Shown in pieces: positions 17,780-28,347 of a stretch of DNA of 64,000 nt. The notes beneath the pieces were generated by a model. That model was given only the letters and a program-made list of their open reading frames with translations. It was not told the DNA's origin and made no database searches. The position numbers were made by a program, and so were the translations under genes. Origin of the DNA: Bradyrhizobium sp. LMTR 3 (GTDB lineage Bacteria > Pseudomonadota > Alphaproteobacteria > Rhizobiales > Xanthobacteraceae); the NCBI RefSeq assembly GCF_001693485.1, contig NZ_MAXC01000007.1, positions 1 to 64,000 of the forward strand. Direction: 5' to 3'. Position 1 is the stretch's first letter. The number at the start of each line of letters is the position of its first letter.

Positions 17780-17830
17780 TCATCTGGTGAGCACATTCGG
17801 CCCGGGCACATTCTTTTTTCATCTGGTATC

Positions 17831-18238
17831 ATGACTTATCCCCTTTCCGAGATCGATGGCTTGACCGCCTACTCTGCCTCGAAACTGAAATCGTTGGGCA
17901 TTCGCACGACCGATGCGCTGCTGGAAGCCGCTCGCACCGTGAAAGGGCGCAAGTCGCTCGCAGCGAAGACCGGCATCAGCGAGCAGCAACTGCTGGAGTG
18001 GGCCAATTTTTCCGACTACATGCGCATTCCCGGGATGGGCAAGGCCAAGGTTGGCCTGATACGCGCCGCGGGCGTCACCACGGTACGCGAACTCGCCCAT
18101 CGCAATCCGGCGCGACTCGCCCAGAACATGAAAGACGTGAACACGAAGTGCAAACTCGTCCGGGTTTTGCCCTCCGAACGATCGGTCGAGCAACTGATCG
18201 AGCAAGCGCGCAAGCTGCCGCCCAAAATCAGCTATTGA
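17831..18238 (+). CDS. DUF4332 helix-hairpin-helix protein
   Basis: A 135-residue protein of the DUF4332 family built from two helix-hairpin-helix-like units. The first is EIDGLTAYSASKLKSLGIRT with TDALLEAARTVKGRKSLAAKTGIS, and the second is MRIPGMGKAKVGLIRAAGVTTVRELAHRNPARL. These motifs bind DNA backbones in other proteins; the role of this family is unknown. The ATG at 17831 has no strong ribosome site. It may be co-transcribed with the preceding small gene. Confidence 0.8.
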   Translation: MTYPLSEIDGLTAYSASKLKSLGIRTTDALLEAARTVKGRKSLAAKTGISEQQLLEWANFSDYMRIPGMGKAKVGLIRAAGVTTVRELAHRNPARLAQNMKDVNTKCKLVRVLPSERSVEQLIEQARKLPPKISY

Positions 18239-18324
18239 AGATCGGCGACTGAAGCGACAGGCCGGTCCCGCGGTGCCGGCCCTCACGCCTTGACTCGGCG
18301 GCGCGGACCGCGCAAAGCGACCGC

Positions 18325-19182
18325 ATGACGGCAGCCAAGCTCAGACCTCCCGCTGCGTCCGGTCCGGCCGGTCAATCGGTGCTGCCTGCGCTGCTGTCCA
18401 GGCCCTATCCGGCGGTGATGGGTGTGCTGAATTTGACGCCGGATTCATTCTCGGACGGCGGTCAATTCGCCACCCCGGAGCGGGCGCTGGCTCAGGCCCG
18501 GCGGATGATCGCCGAGGGCGCCGACATCATCGACATCGGCGCGGAATCCACCCGGCCTTACGGATCGGAACCGGTCTCGGCGGAAGAAGAATTGAAGCGC
18601 CTGCAGCCGGTACTGTCCGATGTCGTCGCGCTCGGCATTCCCGTGTCGATCGACAGCATGAAATCGGCCGTCGTCGCCTGGGCGCTCGATCAGGGTGCCG
18701 CCATCGCCAACGATGTCTGGGGCCTGCAGCGCGATTCCGGCATGGCCGGGCTGGTCGCGGAACGTGGTGCGCCCGTCATCGTCATGCATAACCGCGAGCT
18801 TGCCGATCCTGCGATCGACATCATGCAGGATATCGCCGCTTTCTTTGCGCGTTCGCTCGACATCGCCGCGAAGGCGGGAATTTCATCCGACAAGATCGTG
18901 CTCGACCCCGGCATCGGCTTCGGCAAGACGCCCGAGCAGAGTATGACCGCGCTGGCGCGGCTCGGCGAGTTGCAGTCCCTCGGACTTCCACTATTGGTCG
19001 GCGCCTCGCGCAAGCGTTTCATCAGCACGGTGACGCCGTCGGAACCGCATCAACGCCTCGGCGGCTCGATTGCCGCGCATCTGCTGGCGGCCCAAAACGG
19101 GGCGCGGATCATCCGGGCGCATGACGTCGCCGAAACCGTACAGGCGTTGCGCGTGGCTGCGGCAATCAGGGAACGGCAATGA
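18325..19182 (+). CDS. folP: Dihydropteroate synthase
   Basis: A 285-residue TIM-barrel enzyme that joins 4-aminobenzoate to hydroxymethyl-dihydropterin diphosphate in folate synthesis, the target of sulfonamides. The signatures are all present: GVLNLTPDSFSDGG (pterin/diphosphate loop), ADIIDIGAESTRP, VSIDSMKS, IVLDPGIGFGKTPEQS and LLVGASRKRFI. The length is normal. Its stop overlaps the folB start (ATGA at 19179-19182), so folP-folB-folK form a coupled operon. Confidence 0.97.
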   Translation: MTAAKLRPPAASGPAGQSVLPALLSRPYPAVMGVLNLTPDSFSDGGQFATPERALAQARRMIAEGADIIDIGAESTRPYGSEPVSAEEELKRLQPVLSDVVALGIPVSIDSMKSAVVAWALDQGAAIANDVWGLQRDSGMAGLVAERGAPVIVMHNRELADPAIDIMQDIAAFFARSLDIAAKAGISSDKIVLDPGIGFGKTPEQSMTALARLGELQSLGLPLLVGASRKRFISTVTPSEPHQRLGGSIAAHLLAAQNGARIIRAHDVAETVQALRVAAAIRERQ

Positions 19183-19550
19183 GCGATACGATTTTCATCA
19201 CCGGCGTCGTCATCCATGCCCGCCACGGCGTGATGGAGCACGAGACCAAAGTCGGGCAACGGTTCGTGATCGATCTCGAACTCTCCGTCGACCTGTCAGA
19301 ATCCTCGCACTCTGATCGCCTGTCCGACACGGTGTCTTATGCCAGCGTGGTCGAGACCGCGACCGCCGCGTTCACCAACACCAACTACAAGCTTTTGGAG
19401 CGTGCGGCCGGCGCCGTTTCCGACGCGATCTTCGCGGCGTTCCCACGCGTCCATGCGGTCAAGGTCACGGTCCACAAGCCGCATGCGCCGATCGCCGAGA
19501 TCTTCGAGGATGTCGGCGTGGTCCTCGTGCGCAAACGGTCATCGCCCTGA
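19179..19550 (+). CDS. folB: Dihydroneopterin aldolase
   Basis: A 123-residue enzyme that cleaves dihydroneopterin to hydroxymethyl-dihydropterin and glycolaldehyde, feeding folK. Family marks are GVVIHARHGVMEHETKVGQRFVIDLEL (active-site Glu in MEHE), the SVDLSESSHSDRLSDTVSYASV segment, and VTVHKPHAPI (active-site Lys) near the C-terminus. It starts within the folP stop codon and ends one base before folK, so the three genes are translationally coupled. Confidence 0.96.
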   Translation: MSDTIFITGVVIHARHGVMEHETKVGQRFVIDLELSVDLSESSHSDRLSDTVSYASVVETATAAFTNTNYKLLERAAGAVSDAIFAAFPRVHAVKVTVHKPHAPIAEIFEDVGVVLVRKRSSP

Positions 19551-19551
19551 C

Positions 19552-20043
19552 ATGGCGGACGTGCTGATCGCGCTCGGCGGAAATGTCGGCGATGTCCGCG
19601 CGACGTTCAAAAAGGCCATCTCCAATATTTGCGGCATGACCCAGGGGGCGTTGCTCGCGCGTTCCTCTGACTACATCACCCCGCCCTGGGGCGAGGAACA
19701 CCAGGCGCCCTTCATCAACGCCTGCATCGAGATCGAAACCAGCCTCGATCCGCATGCGCTGCTGTTCACGCTGCACAAGATCGAGAAGAAGTTCGGCCGC
19801 GACCGCGCTCATGAGACGCGCTGGGGCCCGCGCACCCTCGACCTCGACCTGATCGCCTATGATGACGTCAGCCTCGACAAGCCGGAACTGACGCTGCCGC
19901 ACCCGCGGGCTTTCGAGCGCGCCTTTGTGCTGGTGCCGCTGGCCGAGATCGTTCCCGACCGTATCATTGCGGGACGCCGCGTGCGGGATGCGCTGGCACA
20001 ATTGTCGACCGAGGGGATTGAGCGCTTACCCGACCTTGATTGA
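19552..20043 (+). CDS. folK: Hydroxymethyl-dihydropterin pyrophosphokinase
   Basis: A 163-residue kinase that moves diphosphate from ATP to 6-hydroxymethyl-dihydropterin. It has the N-terminal LIALGGNVGD motif and the family signature RWGPRTLDLDLIAYDD, which supplies the two magnesium-binding aspartates, followed by LPHPRAFERAFVLVPLAEI. The start is the ATG at 19552, one base after the folB stop; the frame is open further upstream only because it crosses folB. It completes the folate branch folP-folB-folK. The mutase gene follows 92 bases later. Confidence 0.96.
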   Translation: MADVLIALGGNVGDVRATFKKAISNICGMTQGALLARSSDYITPPWGEEHQAPFINACIEIETSLDPHALLFTLHKIEKKFGRDRAHETRWGPRTLDLDLIAYDDVSLDKPELTLPHPRAFERAFVLVPLAEIVPDRIIAGRRVRDALAQLSTEGIERLPDLD

Positions 20044-20135
20044 GCCCAAAAAGCCCAAAACAACCGTTTGGCTTGGCGGCCGCCCCGTGGCAATTTCCGG
20101 CCAAATCAAGAGACGACCAGGGAATGATGGGCCGG

Positions 20136-22004
20136 ATGACTGATAACGATGAGCTGACATTGGCCGCGGAGTTTCCGCAGGCGACCTACGAGGACTGGCG
20201 CAAGCTGGTCGACGGGGTGCTGAAAGGCGCACCGTTCGAGAAACTGGTCAGCAAGACGTCCGACGGGTTGAAGATCGATCCGATCTATCACCGCGCGAAA
20301 GGTGCCACCCCGGTCGCCGGCCGTGCCGCCGCCGCGCCCTGGCAGGTCATGCAGCGGATCGATCATCCCGACGCCAAAGCGGCCAACGCGCAGGCACTGC
20401 ACGATCTCGAAAATGGCGCCACCGGGCTGACACTGGTGTTCGCCGGCGCCAATGGCTCCCACGGGTTTGGATTGGACCCTTCGGCCGAAGCCGTCGAAGC
20501 GGTTCTTGACGGCATATATCTCGACGCCGGCATCGGTATCGAGCTTCAAATCGGTCCGCAGTCGCGCATGGCGGCGATTCACGTCGCCGAATATATCAAA
20601 CGCAAAGGACTTAGTCCCGCGGCCTGCGATATCCGTTTCGGTCTCGACCCGCTCGGATCCTGTGCGGTGTCGGGCTCCAGTCCCCATAGCTGGGACGAAA
20701 TCGTGCCCGCGGTTGCCAGTGCGATCCAGGGCCTCACCACCATGGGCTTTAAGGGTCCGTTCGCAGCGGCCGATGGACGAGTGATCCACGATGTCGGAGG
20801 ATCGGAAGCGCAGGAGCTGGCATTCGTGCTCGCCTCGGGCGTCGCCTATCTGCGCGCGATCGAACAGGCCGGGATTGCGCTCGAAGATGCACAGGGCCTG
20901 GTCTATGCGCGGCTTGCCGCCGATGCCGATCAGTTTCTGACGCTGGCGAAATTCCGCGCGCTGCGGCTACTGTGGGCGCGGATCGAGCAGGCCTGCGGTC
21001 TGACGCCCAAACCGCTATTCATCGCCGCCGATACCGCCTGGCGCATGCTGACGCAGCGCGACCCTTATGTGAACATGCTGCGCGCAACGATGGCGACCTT
21101 CTCCGCCGGCCTCGGCGGCGCCAACGCCATCACCGTATTGCCGCACACCCTGGCGCTGGGGCTACCTGATCCGTTCGCACGACGCGTGGCGCGCAACACG
21201 CAACTGGTGCTTTTGGAAGAATCCAATCTCGCCAAGGTGAGCGATCCCGCAACCGGCTCCGGCGGCATCGAAACGCTGACGCGGCAACTCTGCGAAGCTG
21301 CATGGTCGCTGTTCCAGGAAATCGAGAAGGCCGGCGGCATGTTCGCGGCGCTCGAACAGAATCTGATCCAGAAAAAGGTCGCCGCCACGCGGGCCGCGCG
21401 CGAGGCCAATATTGCCAAGCGACGTGACGTGCTGACCGGCGCCAGTGTATTTCCGAACCTGCATGAGGCAGAGATCGCGGTGCTCGATGCGACGCCGGTG
21501 GTGCTGCCGTCCTATGGCGAGGCGAAATTCAAATTCGATTGCCTGCCACCGATAAGGCTGGCCGCTCCGTTCGAGGCGCTGCGGGACAAATCGGACGAAA
21601 AACTCAAGGCATCGGGCGCGCGGCCAAAGATATTCCTCGCCAACCTGGGGACGCCCGCAGCTTTCACCGCGCGCGCCACGTTCGCAAAAAGTTTCTTTGA
21701 GACCGGCGGCATCGAGGCGCTCGATAGCCAAGGATTTGCGGATCCTGCAGCACTCGCTGCCGCATTCACGGCGTCCGGTGCGGCAATTGCCTGCCTGTGC
21801 ACGTCCGACAAGGTCTATGCGGAACACGCGATACCCGCCGCCAAGGCCCTTCAAGCGGCCGGCGCCAAGCATATCTATTTGGCAGGACGGCCCGGCGAAC
21901 AGGAGGCTGCGCTGCGCTCGGCCGGTGTCGCCGACTTCATCTTTGCCGGCGGCGACGCGCTGGCGATGCTGCAGGAAGCCTGGCAGCGGATGGAGCGAGC
22001 ATGA
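20136..22004 (+). CDS. mutA: Methylmalonyl-CoA mutase, small (beta) subunit
   Basis: A 622-residue subunit of adenosylcobalamin-dependent methylmalonyl-CoA mutase, which interconverts methylmalonyl-CoA and succinyl-CoA. The TIM-barrel part carries PFEKLVSKTSDGLKIDPIYH and the YVNMLRATMATFSAGLGGAN region. The C-terminal domain has no DxHxxG cobalamin motif, as expected for the non-catalytic subunit. The start is uncertain: ATGs at 20124, 20127 and 20136 all follow AGGGA; MTDNDELTLAAEFP at 20136 looks most family-like. Its last codon overlaps the start of a GFA-family gene, which separates it from mutB. Confidence 0.93.
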   Translation: MTDNDELTLAAEFPQATYEDWRKLVDGVLKGAPFEKLVSKTSDGLKIDPIYHRAKGATPVAGRAAAAPWQVMQRIDHPDAKAANAQALHDLENGATGLTLVFAGANGSHGFGLDPSAEAVEAVLDGIYLDAGIGIELQIGPQSRMAAIHVAEYIKRKGLSPAACDIRFGLDPLGSCAVSGSSPHSWDEIVPAVASAIQGLTTMGFKGPFAAADGRVIHDVGGSEAQELAFVLASGVAYLRAIEQAGIALEDAQGLVYARLAADADQFLTLAKFRALRLLWARIEQACGLTPKPLFIAADTAWRMLTQRDPYVNMLRATMATFSAGLGGANAITVLPHTLALGLPDPFARRVARNTQLVLLEESNLAKVSDPATGSGGIETLTRQLCEAAWSLFQEIEKAGGMFAALEQNLIQKKVAATRAAREANIAKRRDVLTGASVFPNLHEAEIAVLDATPVVLPSYGEAKFKFDCLPPIRLAAPFEALRDKSDEKLKASGARPKIFLANLGTPAAFTARATFAKSFFETGGIEALDSQGFADPAALAAAFTASGAAIACLCTSDKVYAEHAIPAAKALQAAGAKHIYLAGRPGEQEAALRSAGVADFIFAGGDALAMLQEAWQRMERA

Positions 22005-22468
22005 CGGAAAGCAACCACAAGACGGTCCTGACCGGCGGCTGCCAATGCGGCGCCATCCGCTTTGCAGTGTCGAAAGTGCCGCCCAAAGTCAGCATCTGCC
22101 ATTGCCGGATGTGCCAGAAGGCATCGGGCGCGCCCTTCGCCTCCCTCGCCGATATCGAGCACGAGCATTTCACCTGGACCCGCGGCAAGCCGGCGTCGTT
22201 CCAGTCTTCTTCCATTGCCGAGCGCGATTTCTGCGCGGCCTGCGGCACGCCCCTGACCTACCGGCTGATCGGCGGCCCCCGGATCGAGATCATGACCGGC
22301 GCGTTCGACCGCCCAGACCTGGTTGTGCCAACCCGGCAATATGGCACCGAATCCCGGCTCGGCTGGGTGGTCGGCATCGCCAACCTCCCGAGCCAGACCA
22401 CGCAGCAGAATTACGGGCCGGAGAAGATGGCGACCATCGTCAGCCATCAGCATCCGGACCATGATTAG
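22001..22468 (+). CDS. GFA-family zinc protein (glutathione-dependent formaldehyde-activating enzyme-like)
   Basis: A 155-residue protein with the GFA/Mss4-like zinc fold. The cysteine motifs are GGCQCGAIRFAV, ICHCRMCQKASG and DFCAACGTPLTYR, enough for two zinc sites. The founding member was proposed to speed glutathione-formaldehyde adduct formation, but most relatives have no demonstrated substrate. The ATG lies in the mutA stop (ATGA), so it is translated with mutA. A place between mutase subunits is unusual and may hint at a CoA- or B12-related role, which is inference. Confidence 0.85.
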   Translation: MTESNHKTVLTGGCQCGAIRFAVSKVPPKVSICHCRMCQKASGAPFASLADIEHEHFTWTRGKPASFQSSSIAERDFCAACGTPLTYRLIGGPRIEIMTGAFDRPDLVVPTRQYGTESRLGWVVGIANLPSQTTQQNYGPEKMATIVSHQHPDHD

Positions 22469-22494
22469 GGGTGGCGATCGCTGCCAGCCACATG

Positions 22495-22503
22495 TGCTAT
22501 AAT
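22495..22503 (+). promoter_or_regulatory. Extended -10-like promoter in front of mutB
   Basis: TGCTATAAT is a perfect extended -10 element (TGn plus TATAAT at 22498-22503). The expected transcription start is about 22510-22511, where the ATG of mutB (22511) lies, so the transcript would be leaderless. No good -35 box is seen at 17 bases. This is sequence-based only. Confidence 0.45.
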
Positions 22504-22510
22504 GGGTAAC

Positions 22511-24667
<2,157 letters not shown>

Positions 24668-24702
24668 CTGATAGACTGGTGAGATCGAGCCCAGGTCACG
24701 CC

Positions 24703-24998
24703 ATGACACGAGAAGAGATTATTTCGACCATCCGGAAGAACGCCGACGCAATCAAAGCCGAAGGCGTGACGCGGCTCGCCATCTTCGGTTCGCGTGTGCG
24801 CGGCGACAATCGTCCCGACAGTGACATCGACGTGCTATCGAGGTCGAACCCGATGTGTCCTTCTCGCTTCTCAACTTGATCGGTGTTGAGCATATCATTG
24901 AGAACGCTACGGGGTTACCTGCGCAGGCCACCATGCGTCGATCCATTCCGCCGCGCTTCGCCGAACGAATCGCGGACGATATTGTCGAAGTGTTTTAA
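24703..24998 (+). pseudogene. mntA: Frameshifted MntA-like nucleotidyltransferase (antitoxin)
   Basis: The first 45 codons encode a minimal nucleotidyltransferase with the active site GS-x10-DxD (GSRVRGDNRPDSDIDVL). The frame then breaks between 24834 and 24837 and stops at 24879. In the next frame the rest of the protein is clear (IEVEPDVSFSLLNLIG to RFAERIADDIVEVF) up to a TAA at 24996-24998. One missing base in codon 45 explains this. Intact MntA adenylylates and neutralises its toxin HepT, encoded next. The break removes more than half of the protein, so antitoxin function is probably lost unless frameshifting or a sequencing error is involved. Confidence 0.85.
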
Positions 24999-24999
24999 C

Positions 25000-25335
25000 G
25001 TGCGACCGACTATAGCTGATCGGGTTGGCCATATTGCCAACGCCATCGGCAGCATTCGGGAAATCGTAGCAGGGCAAACGCACGATAGTTTTGCGAACAA
25101 TCTGGTGATGCGAATGGCCGTCGGGCGGCTACTCGAAATCATCAGCGAGGCATCGCGATTTATCCCACCAGACATGCAGGCACAGGAACCAGGCATCAAT
25201 TGGAGGCGGTTGGCCGATCTCGGAAATCATGCCTATCATCGGACTGACGCTGGCTTGCTATGGACAATGATCGAGGATGACCTTGAGCCCCTCCAAACTT
25301 TCGTTGAACGTATTGCCAAGGAATTGAAGCGTTGA
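25000..25335 (+). CDS. hepT: HepT-like HEPN ribonuclease toxin (DUF86)
   Basis: A 111-residue all-helical HEPN protein. The RNase motif R-x6-H-x-Y is intact at Arg70, His77 and Tyr79 (RLADLGNHAYH). It is full length. The GTG start at 25000 is one base after the end of the mntA frame, the normal operon spacing; an ATG 117 bases earlier sits inside the mntA remnant. Its antitoxin gene is frameshifted, so either this toxin has low activity, or another MntA acts in trans, or the frameshift is not what it seems. The next gene starts in its stop codon (TTGA). Confidence 0.85.
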   Translation: MRPTIADRVGHIANAIGSIREIVAGQTHDSFANNLVMRMAVGRLLEIISEASRFIPPDMQAQEPGINWRRLADLGNHAYHRTDAGLLWTMIEDDLEPLQTFVERIAKELKR

Positions 25336-26120
25336 CTTTTCCCAAGGGACTTCGGGGCGCGTTCAGCATTGTCGGACTGCTGGGCTCGCTGTCAATCTCG
25401 GCAACTCTTGCCGCCGAGCCCAAGCCGGAATTTTCCATCAAGACCAAATGGCTCAAGGCCAGCGTCTTTCTCGACGCGACGATCAAGGCCGATGCGGCGC
25501 TGGCGGCGAACTGCCTGGCGGAGGGAAAAGCGTGGGCGCAGAAGAACCGCGCCGATGCCGACAAGGAACGCAAGCAGGACCCTGGCCTCTTCCGCAACGC
25601 GTGGTCGTATGAACGGAAATACCAGACGCGCTCGGTGGTCGATGGCCGCTACGTCAGCATCATCAGGGCCGATTACGAATATACTGGCGGCGCGCACCCC
25701 AACAGCTCGTCCGATACGATCCTGTGGGACAAGTCAGCCGGCAAGCGCATCAGCATCCGTCCGTTCTTCACAGAATCGGCTGACAACGGCCCGACGCTGA
25801 AAGCGATGCGGCAAGGCGTCATTGCCTCTCTCACGGCCGAGAAAAAGAAACGCGGCGCGGAAGGCACTGATACCAGCGCCATCGAGGGCATCGAGCCAAA
25901 GCTTCTCAAGATCGGGCCCGTCGCACTGGCGCCATCGACCGAGGAAGGCAAGAGCTCCGGCCTGAACTTTTACTACGCTCCTTACGCGGTTGGCTCCTAT
26001 GCCGAAGGCGAGTATGTCGCCTTCGTGCCGTGGGAGACGTTGAAGCCATATCTGACGCCGGAGGGCGCCAGAATTTTCGGTGGCGCGCGACCGAAGGAAG
26101 ACGAAGACCGGCCGCATTGA
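25332..26120 (+). CDS. Exported DUF3298 (RsiV-like) protein
   Basis: A 262-residue exported protein with an N-terminal signal peptide (FSIVGLLGSLSISATLAAEP, cleavage near residue 28). The body matches the DUF4163/DUF3298 arrangement seen in RsiV-type anti-sigma factors and in free periplasmic relatives, with YVSIIRADYEYTGGAHPNSSSDTILWD as the clearest signature. There is no transmembrane anchor after the signal. RsiV itself binds lysozyme; whether this protein does is unknown. It starts with a TTG at 25332 overlapping the hepT stop, so it may be translated on the same message, although it is functionally unlike a toxin partner. Confidence 0.75.
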   Translation: MTFPKGLRGAFSIVGLLGSLSISATLAAEPKPEFSIKTKWLKASVFLDATIKADAALAANCLAEGKAWAQKNRADADKERKQDPGLFRNAWSYERKYQTRSVVDGRYVSIIRADYEYTGGAHPNSSSDTILWDKSAGKRISIRPFFTESADNGPTLKAMRQGVIASLTAEKKKRGAEGTDTSAIEGIEPKLLKIGPVALAPSTEEGKSSGLNFYYAPYAVGSYAEGEYVAFVPWETLKPYLTPEGARIFGGARPKEDEDRPH

Positions 26121-26124
26121 CGGA

Positions 26125-26595
26125 TCAAGCAGCAAGCCGGCCGAGCGACCGTTCGAGCGAATGCGTCCAATCCGGAATCCATGACTGGAACAACGCCTGC
26201 CAGCGATCGGCATCCTGCGGTGCGGTGTCGAGCTTCACCGACCATTCGATGAAGGTCCGGTTGCCCTCGACGACCGGAAGCAGGTGCATCGTTCCCTCAT
26301 AGCGCACCGGCGTGGGCGCGTCCGGCGCCAGCCCGGCCGGAAACGGCAACGGCTCGATGCCCGCATAGGTCAGCGAATGCGCTGCATCGGAGTGGCCGGC
26401 GAGTCGCTGCCTGATCCAGTTGCCGAGATAGCAGAAGCGCCTGACCGCGCCGATTTCGTCGCCGTCCTTGTCATCCTCGATCACGCTCTCACTGACCCCT
26501 TCGATATAGGCCGGATAATTGTTGAAATCGCGGATCAGGGCCCACACGATTTCCATGGGATGGTCCAGCACGGTGCTGTAATAGGCTGTTGTCAT
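26125..26595 (-). CDS. SRPBCC (START-like) domain protein
   Basis: A 156-residue protein of the SRPBCC/Bet v 1-like fold: AYYSTVLDHPMEIVWALIRDFNNYPAYIEGVSESVIED is the typical first strand and cavity-lining helix, and YEGTMHLLPVVEGNRTFIEWSVKLDT the final strands. Such proteins bind or cyclise hydrophobic ligands; no specific enzyme can be named. The ATG at 26595 is preferred; the frame continues 74 codons upstream without coding character. It is convergent with the DUF3298 gene and divergent from the transporter operon. Confidence 0.8.
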   Translation of the reverse strand: MTTAYYSTVLDHPMEIVWALIRDFNNYPAYIEGVSESVIEDDKDGDEIGAVRRFCYLGNWIRQRLAGHSDAAHSLTYAGIEPLPFPAGLAPDAPTPVRYEGTMHLLPVVEGNRTFIEWSVKLDTAPQDADRWQALFQSWIPDWTHSLERSLGRLAA

Positions 26596-26816
26596 GGCTC
26601 TCGCTCCGCAAGCGATCGCGGCTCGATGACTGGGCCGCACATGGATACCTATTTCGGGTGGCCCGATCGCCGCCACCCGATTTCCGGATGTGGCGCGATG
26701 CCACCCGGTGGCGATCCCCATCGTTCGCCAATGCCTTGCGACCCCAACGCAAAGCCGCCTAGAATGTCTGATCACAAGAGCGCCCGGCATCACGGACGCC
26801 GCAGGGAGGACCATCA

Positions 26817-27812
26817 ATGTCCAAAAAGATCACGCGCCGCGCCTTCGCGGCTTCATCCGCTGCTGCCGCGGCTGTCGCAGGCTTTGGTTTCAAGCCGGCT
26901 TTGGCGCAGGCCTATCCGGCACGGCCGGTGACCGTGATCGTGCCCTGGGGTGCCGGCGGCGGCACCGACGCGACCGCGCGCATTGTCGCGGCGCTGTTGG
27001 AAAAGGATCTCGGCCAGCCGTTCAACGTGGTCAACCGCACCGGCGGCTCTGGCGTGGTCGGCCATTCCGCGATCGCGACCGCGCAGCCCGACGGCTACAC
27101 CATCGGCATGCTGACGGTGGAAATCTCGATGATGCACTGGCAGGGGCTCACCGAACTGGCGCCCAAGAGCTACACGCCGCTGGCGCTGATGAACGAGGAT
27201 CCGCCCGGCATCCAGGTCAGTTCCACCTCGCCCTACAAGACCGTGAAGGAACTGGCGGATGCGATCAAGGCCGCTCCCGCCGGCAAGTTCAAGGCCTCCG
27301 GCACTGGCCAGGGCGGCATTTGGCATCTCGCACTGGTCGGCTGGATGCAGGCGATGGGACTTGCCCCCAATCACGTAGCCTGGGTGCCGTCGAACGGCGC
27401 CGCGCCCGCGATGCAGGATCTGGCTGCCGGCGGTATCGACCTCACCACCTGCTCGGTGCCGGAAGCGCGCGCCATCATCGAGGCCGGCAAGGCGCGCAGC
27501 CTCGCCGTCATGGCTACGGCGCGCAACCCTGCATTCCCCGATGTGCCGACGCTGAAGGAAGCCATGGGCATCGATTATTCGACCGGCGCTTGGCGCGGCA
27601 TTGCCGGCCCCAAGGGCCTGCCCATTGATGTGGCGACGAAACTCACCGCGTCGCTGAAGAAGGTCTATGACTCCAAGGAGTTCAAGGACTTCATGAGCAA
27701 TCGCGGCTTCGGAACGGTGTGGGGCGATGCGGCCCAGTTCGCCGCCTTCATGGAAAAAGGCGACGCCCAGATGGGCGTGGCGATGAAGGCCGCCGGTCTC
27801 TCGAAGGCCTGA
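26817..27812 (+). CDS. tctC: Tripartite tricarboxylate transporter, solute-binding protein
   Basis: A 331-residue periplasmic binding protein of the Bug/TctC family. The signal includes a twin-arginine-like start (KKITRRAFAASSAAAAAVAG) with cleavage after PALA. The family core follows: YPARPVTVIVPWGAGGGTDATAR, FNVVNRTGGSGVVGH, YTPLALMNEDPP and GSGQ-like GTGQGGIWHLAL. It captures small carboxylates and delivers them to the TctAB membrane complex encoded next. GGGAGG gives a strong ribosome site. The ligand cannot be predicted; family members bind citrate, succinate, aromatic acids and others. Confidence 0.92.
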   Translation: MSKKITRRAFAASSAAAAAVAGFGFKPALAQAYPARPVTVIVPWGAGGGTDATARIVAALLEKDLGQPFNVVNRTGGSGVVGHSAIATAQPDGYTIGMLTVEISMMHWQGLTELAPKSYTPLALMNEDPPGIQVSSTSPYKTVKELADAIKAAPAGKFKASGTGQGGIWHLALVGWMQAMGLAPNHVAWVPSNGAAPAMQDLAAGGIDLTTCSVPEARAIIEAGKARSLAVMATARNPAFPDVPTLKEAMGIDYSTGAWRGIAGPKGLPIDVATKLTASLKKVYDSKEFKDFMSNRGFGTVWGDAAQFAAFMEKGDAQMGVAMKAAGLSKA

Positions 27813-27858
27813 TCCGTCTTCGCCGGCTGACATCGTCCGAAATCCGCGGAGTTAGTCC

Positions 27859-28344
27859 ATGCGTCTACCCGATCGCGTCACGGGATTGTTCCTCGTTGGC
27901 CTCGGCGCGGCTGCCGCCTATGGCGGCTGGCAGTTGCCGCCGGTGCCCGGCCAGCCGGTCGGGCCCAACGTCTTTCCGCTGGTGATCGGAACGGGCCTGG
28001 CGCTGTGCGGGCTCGCGATTGCATTCGGGATCGGCCGCAGCTTTGAAGAGGAAGAGCACCTCATTCCGGTCGAGGGCGGCCAGCCGCCGCCGCCGACCAG
28101 CAAGCTCTATGGTCTGCGCGCCCTGCTCCCACCGGCTCTTTTGCTGTTCTACGTGGCGATCGCCGACCGGCTCGGCTTCATCCTCACGGCGGCGATGATC
28201 GTCTACGTGACCTCGACCGCGCTCGGCGCGCGCTGGAAAGTTGCGTTGCCGCTCGCGCTGCTTGCGCCGATCGGCATCCACCTGATTTTCTCAAAATTGC
28301 TGCGCGTGCCGCTGCCGCCCGGCGTTTTGCCGATGCCCTGGTGA
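27859..28344 (+). CDS. tctB: Tripartite tricarboxylate transporter, small membrane subunit
   Basis: A 161-residue TctB-family protein with four membrane segments (about residues 8-28, 40-58, 88-105 and 125-150) and the conserved VGPNVFPLVIGTGLALCGL motif. It pairs with TctA to form the translocating complex. It starts 46 bases after tctC and is followed three bases after its stop by tctA, so the three are one operon. Confidence 0.9.
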   Translation: MRLPDRVTGLFLVGLGAAAAYGGWQLPPVPGQPVGPNVFPLVIGTGLALCGLAIAFGIGRSFEEEEHLIPVEGGQPPPPTSKLYGLRALLPPALLLFYVAIADRLGFILTAAMIVYVTSTALGARWKVALPLALLAPIGIHLIFSKLLRVPLPPGVLPMPW

Positions 28345-28347
28345 TCG

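Noticed and set aside
18239..18324. GGCCGG/CCGGCC hairpin before folP as a riboswitch or terminator
   Set aside because: Only six pairs, no T run, and no known ligand-binding pattern.
20044..20135. Cobalamin riboswitch before mutA
   Set aside because: The 92-base gap is too short and lacks the B12-box.
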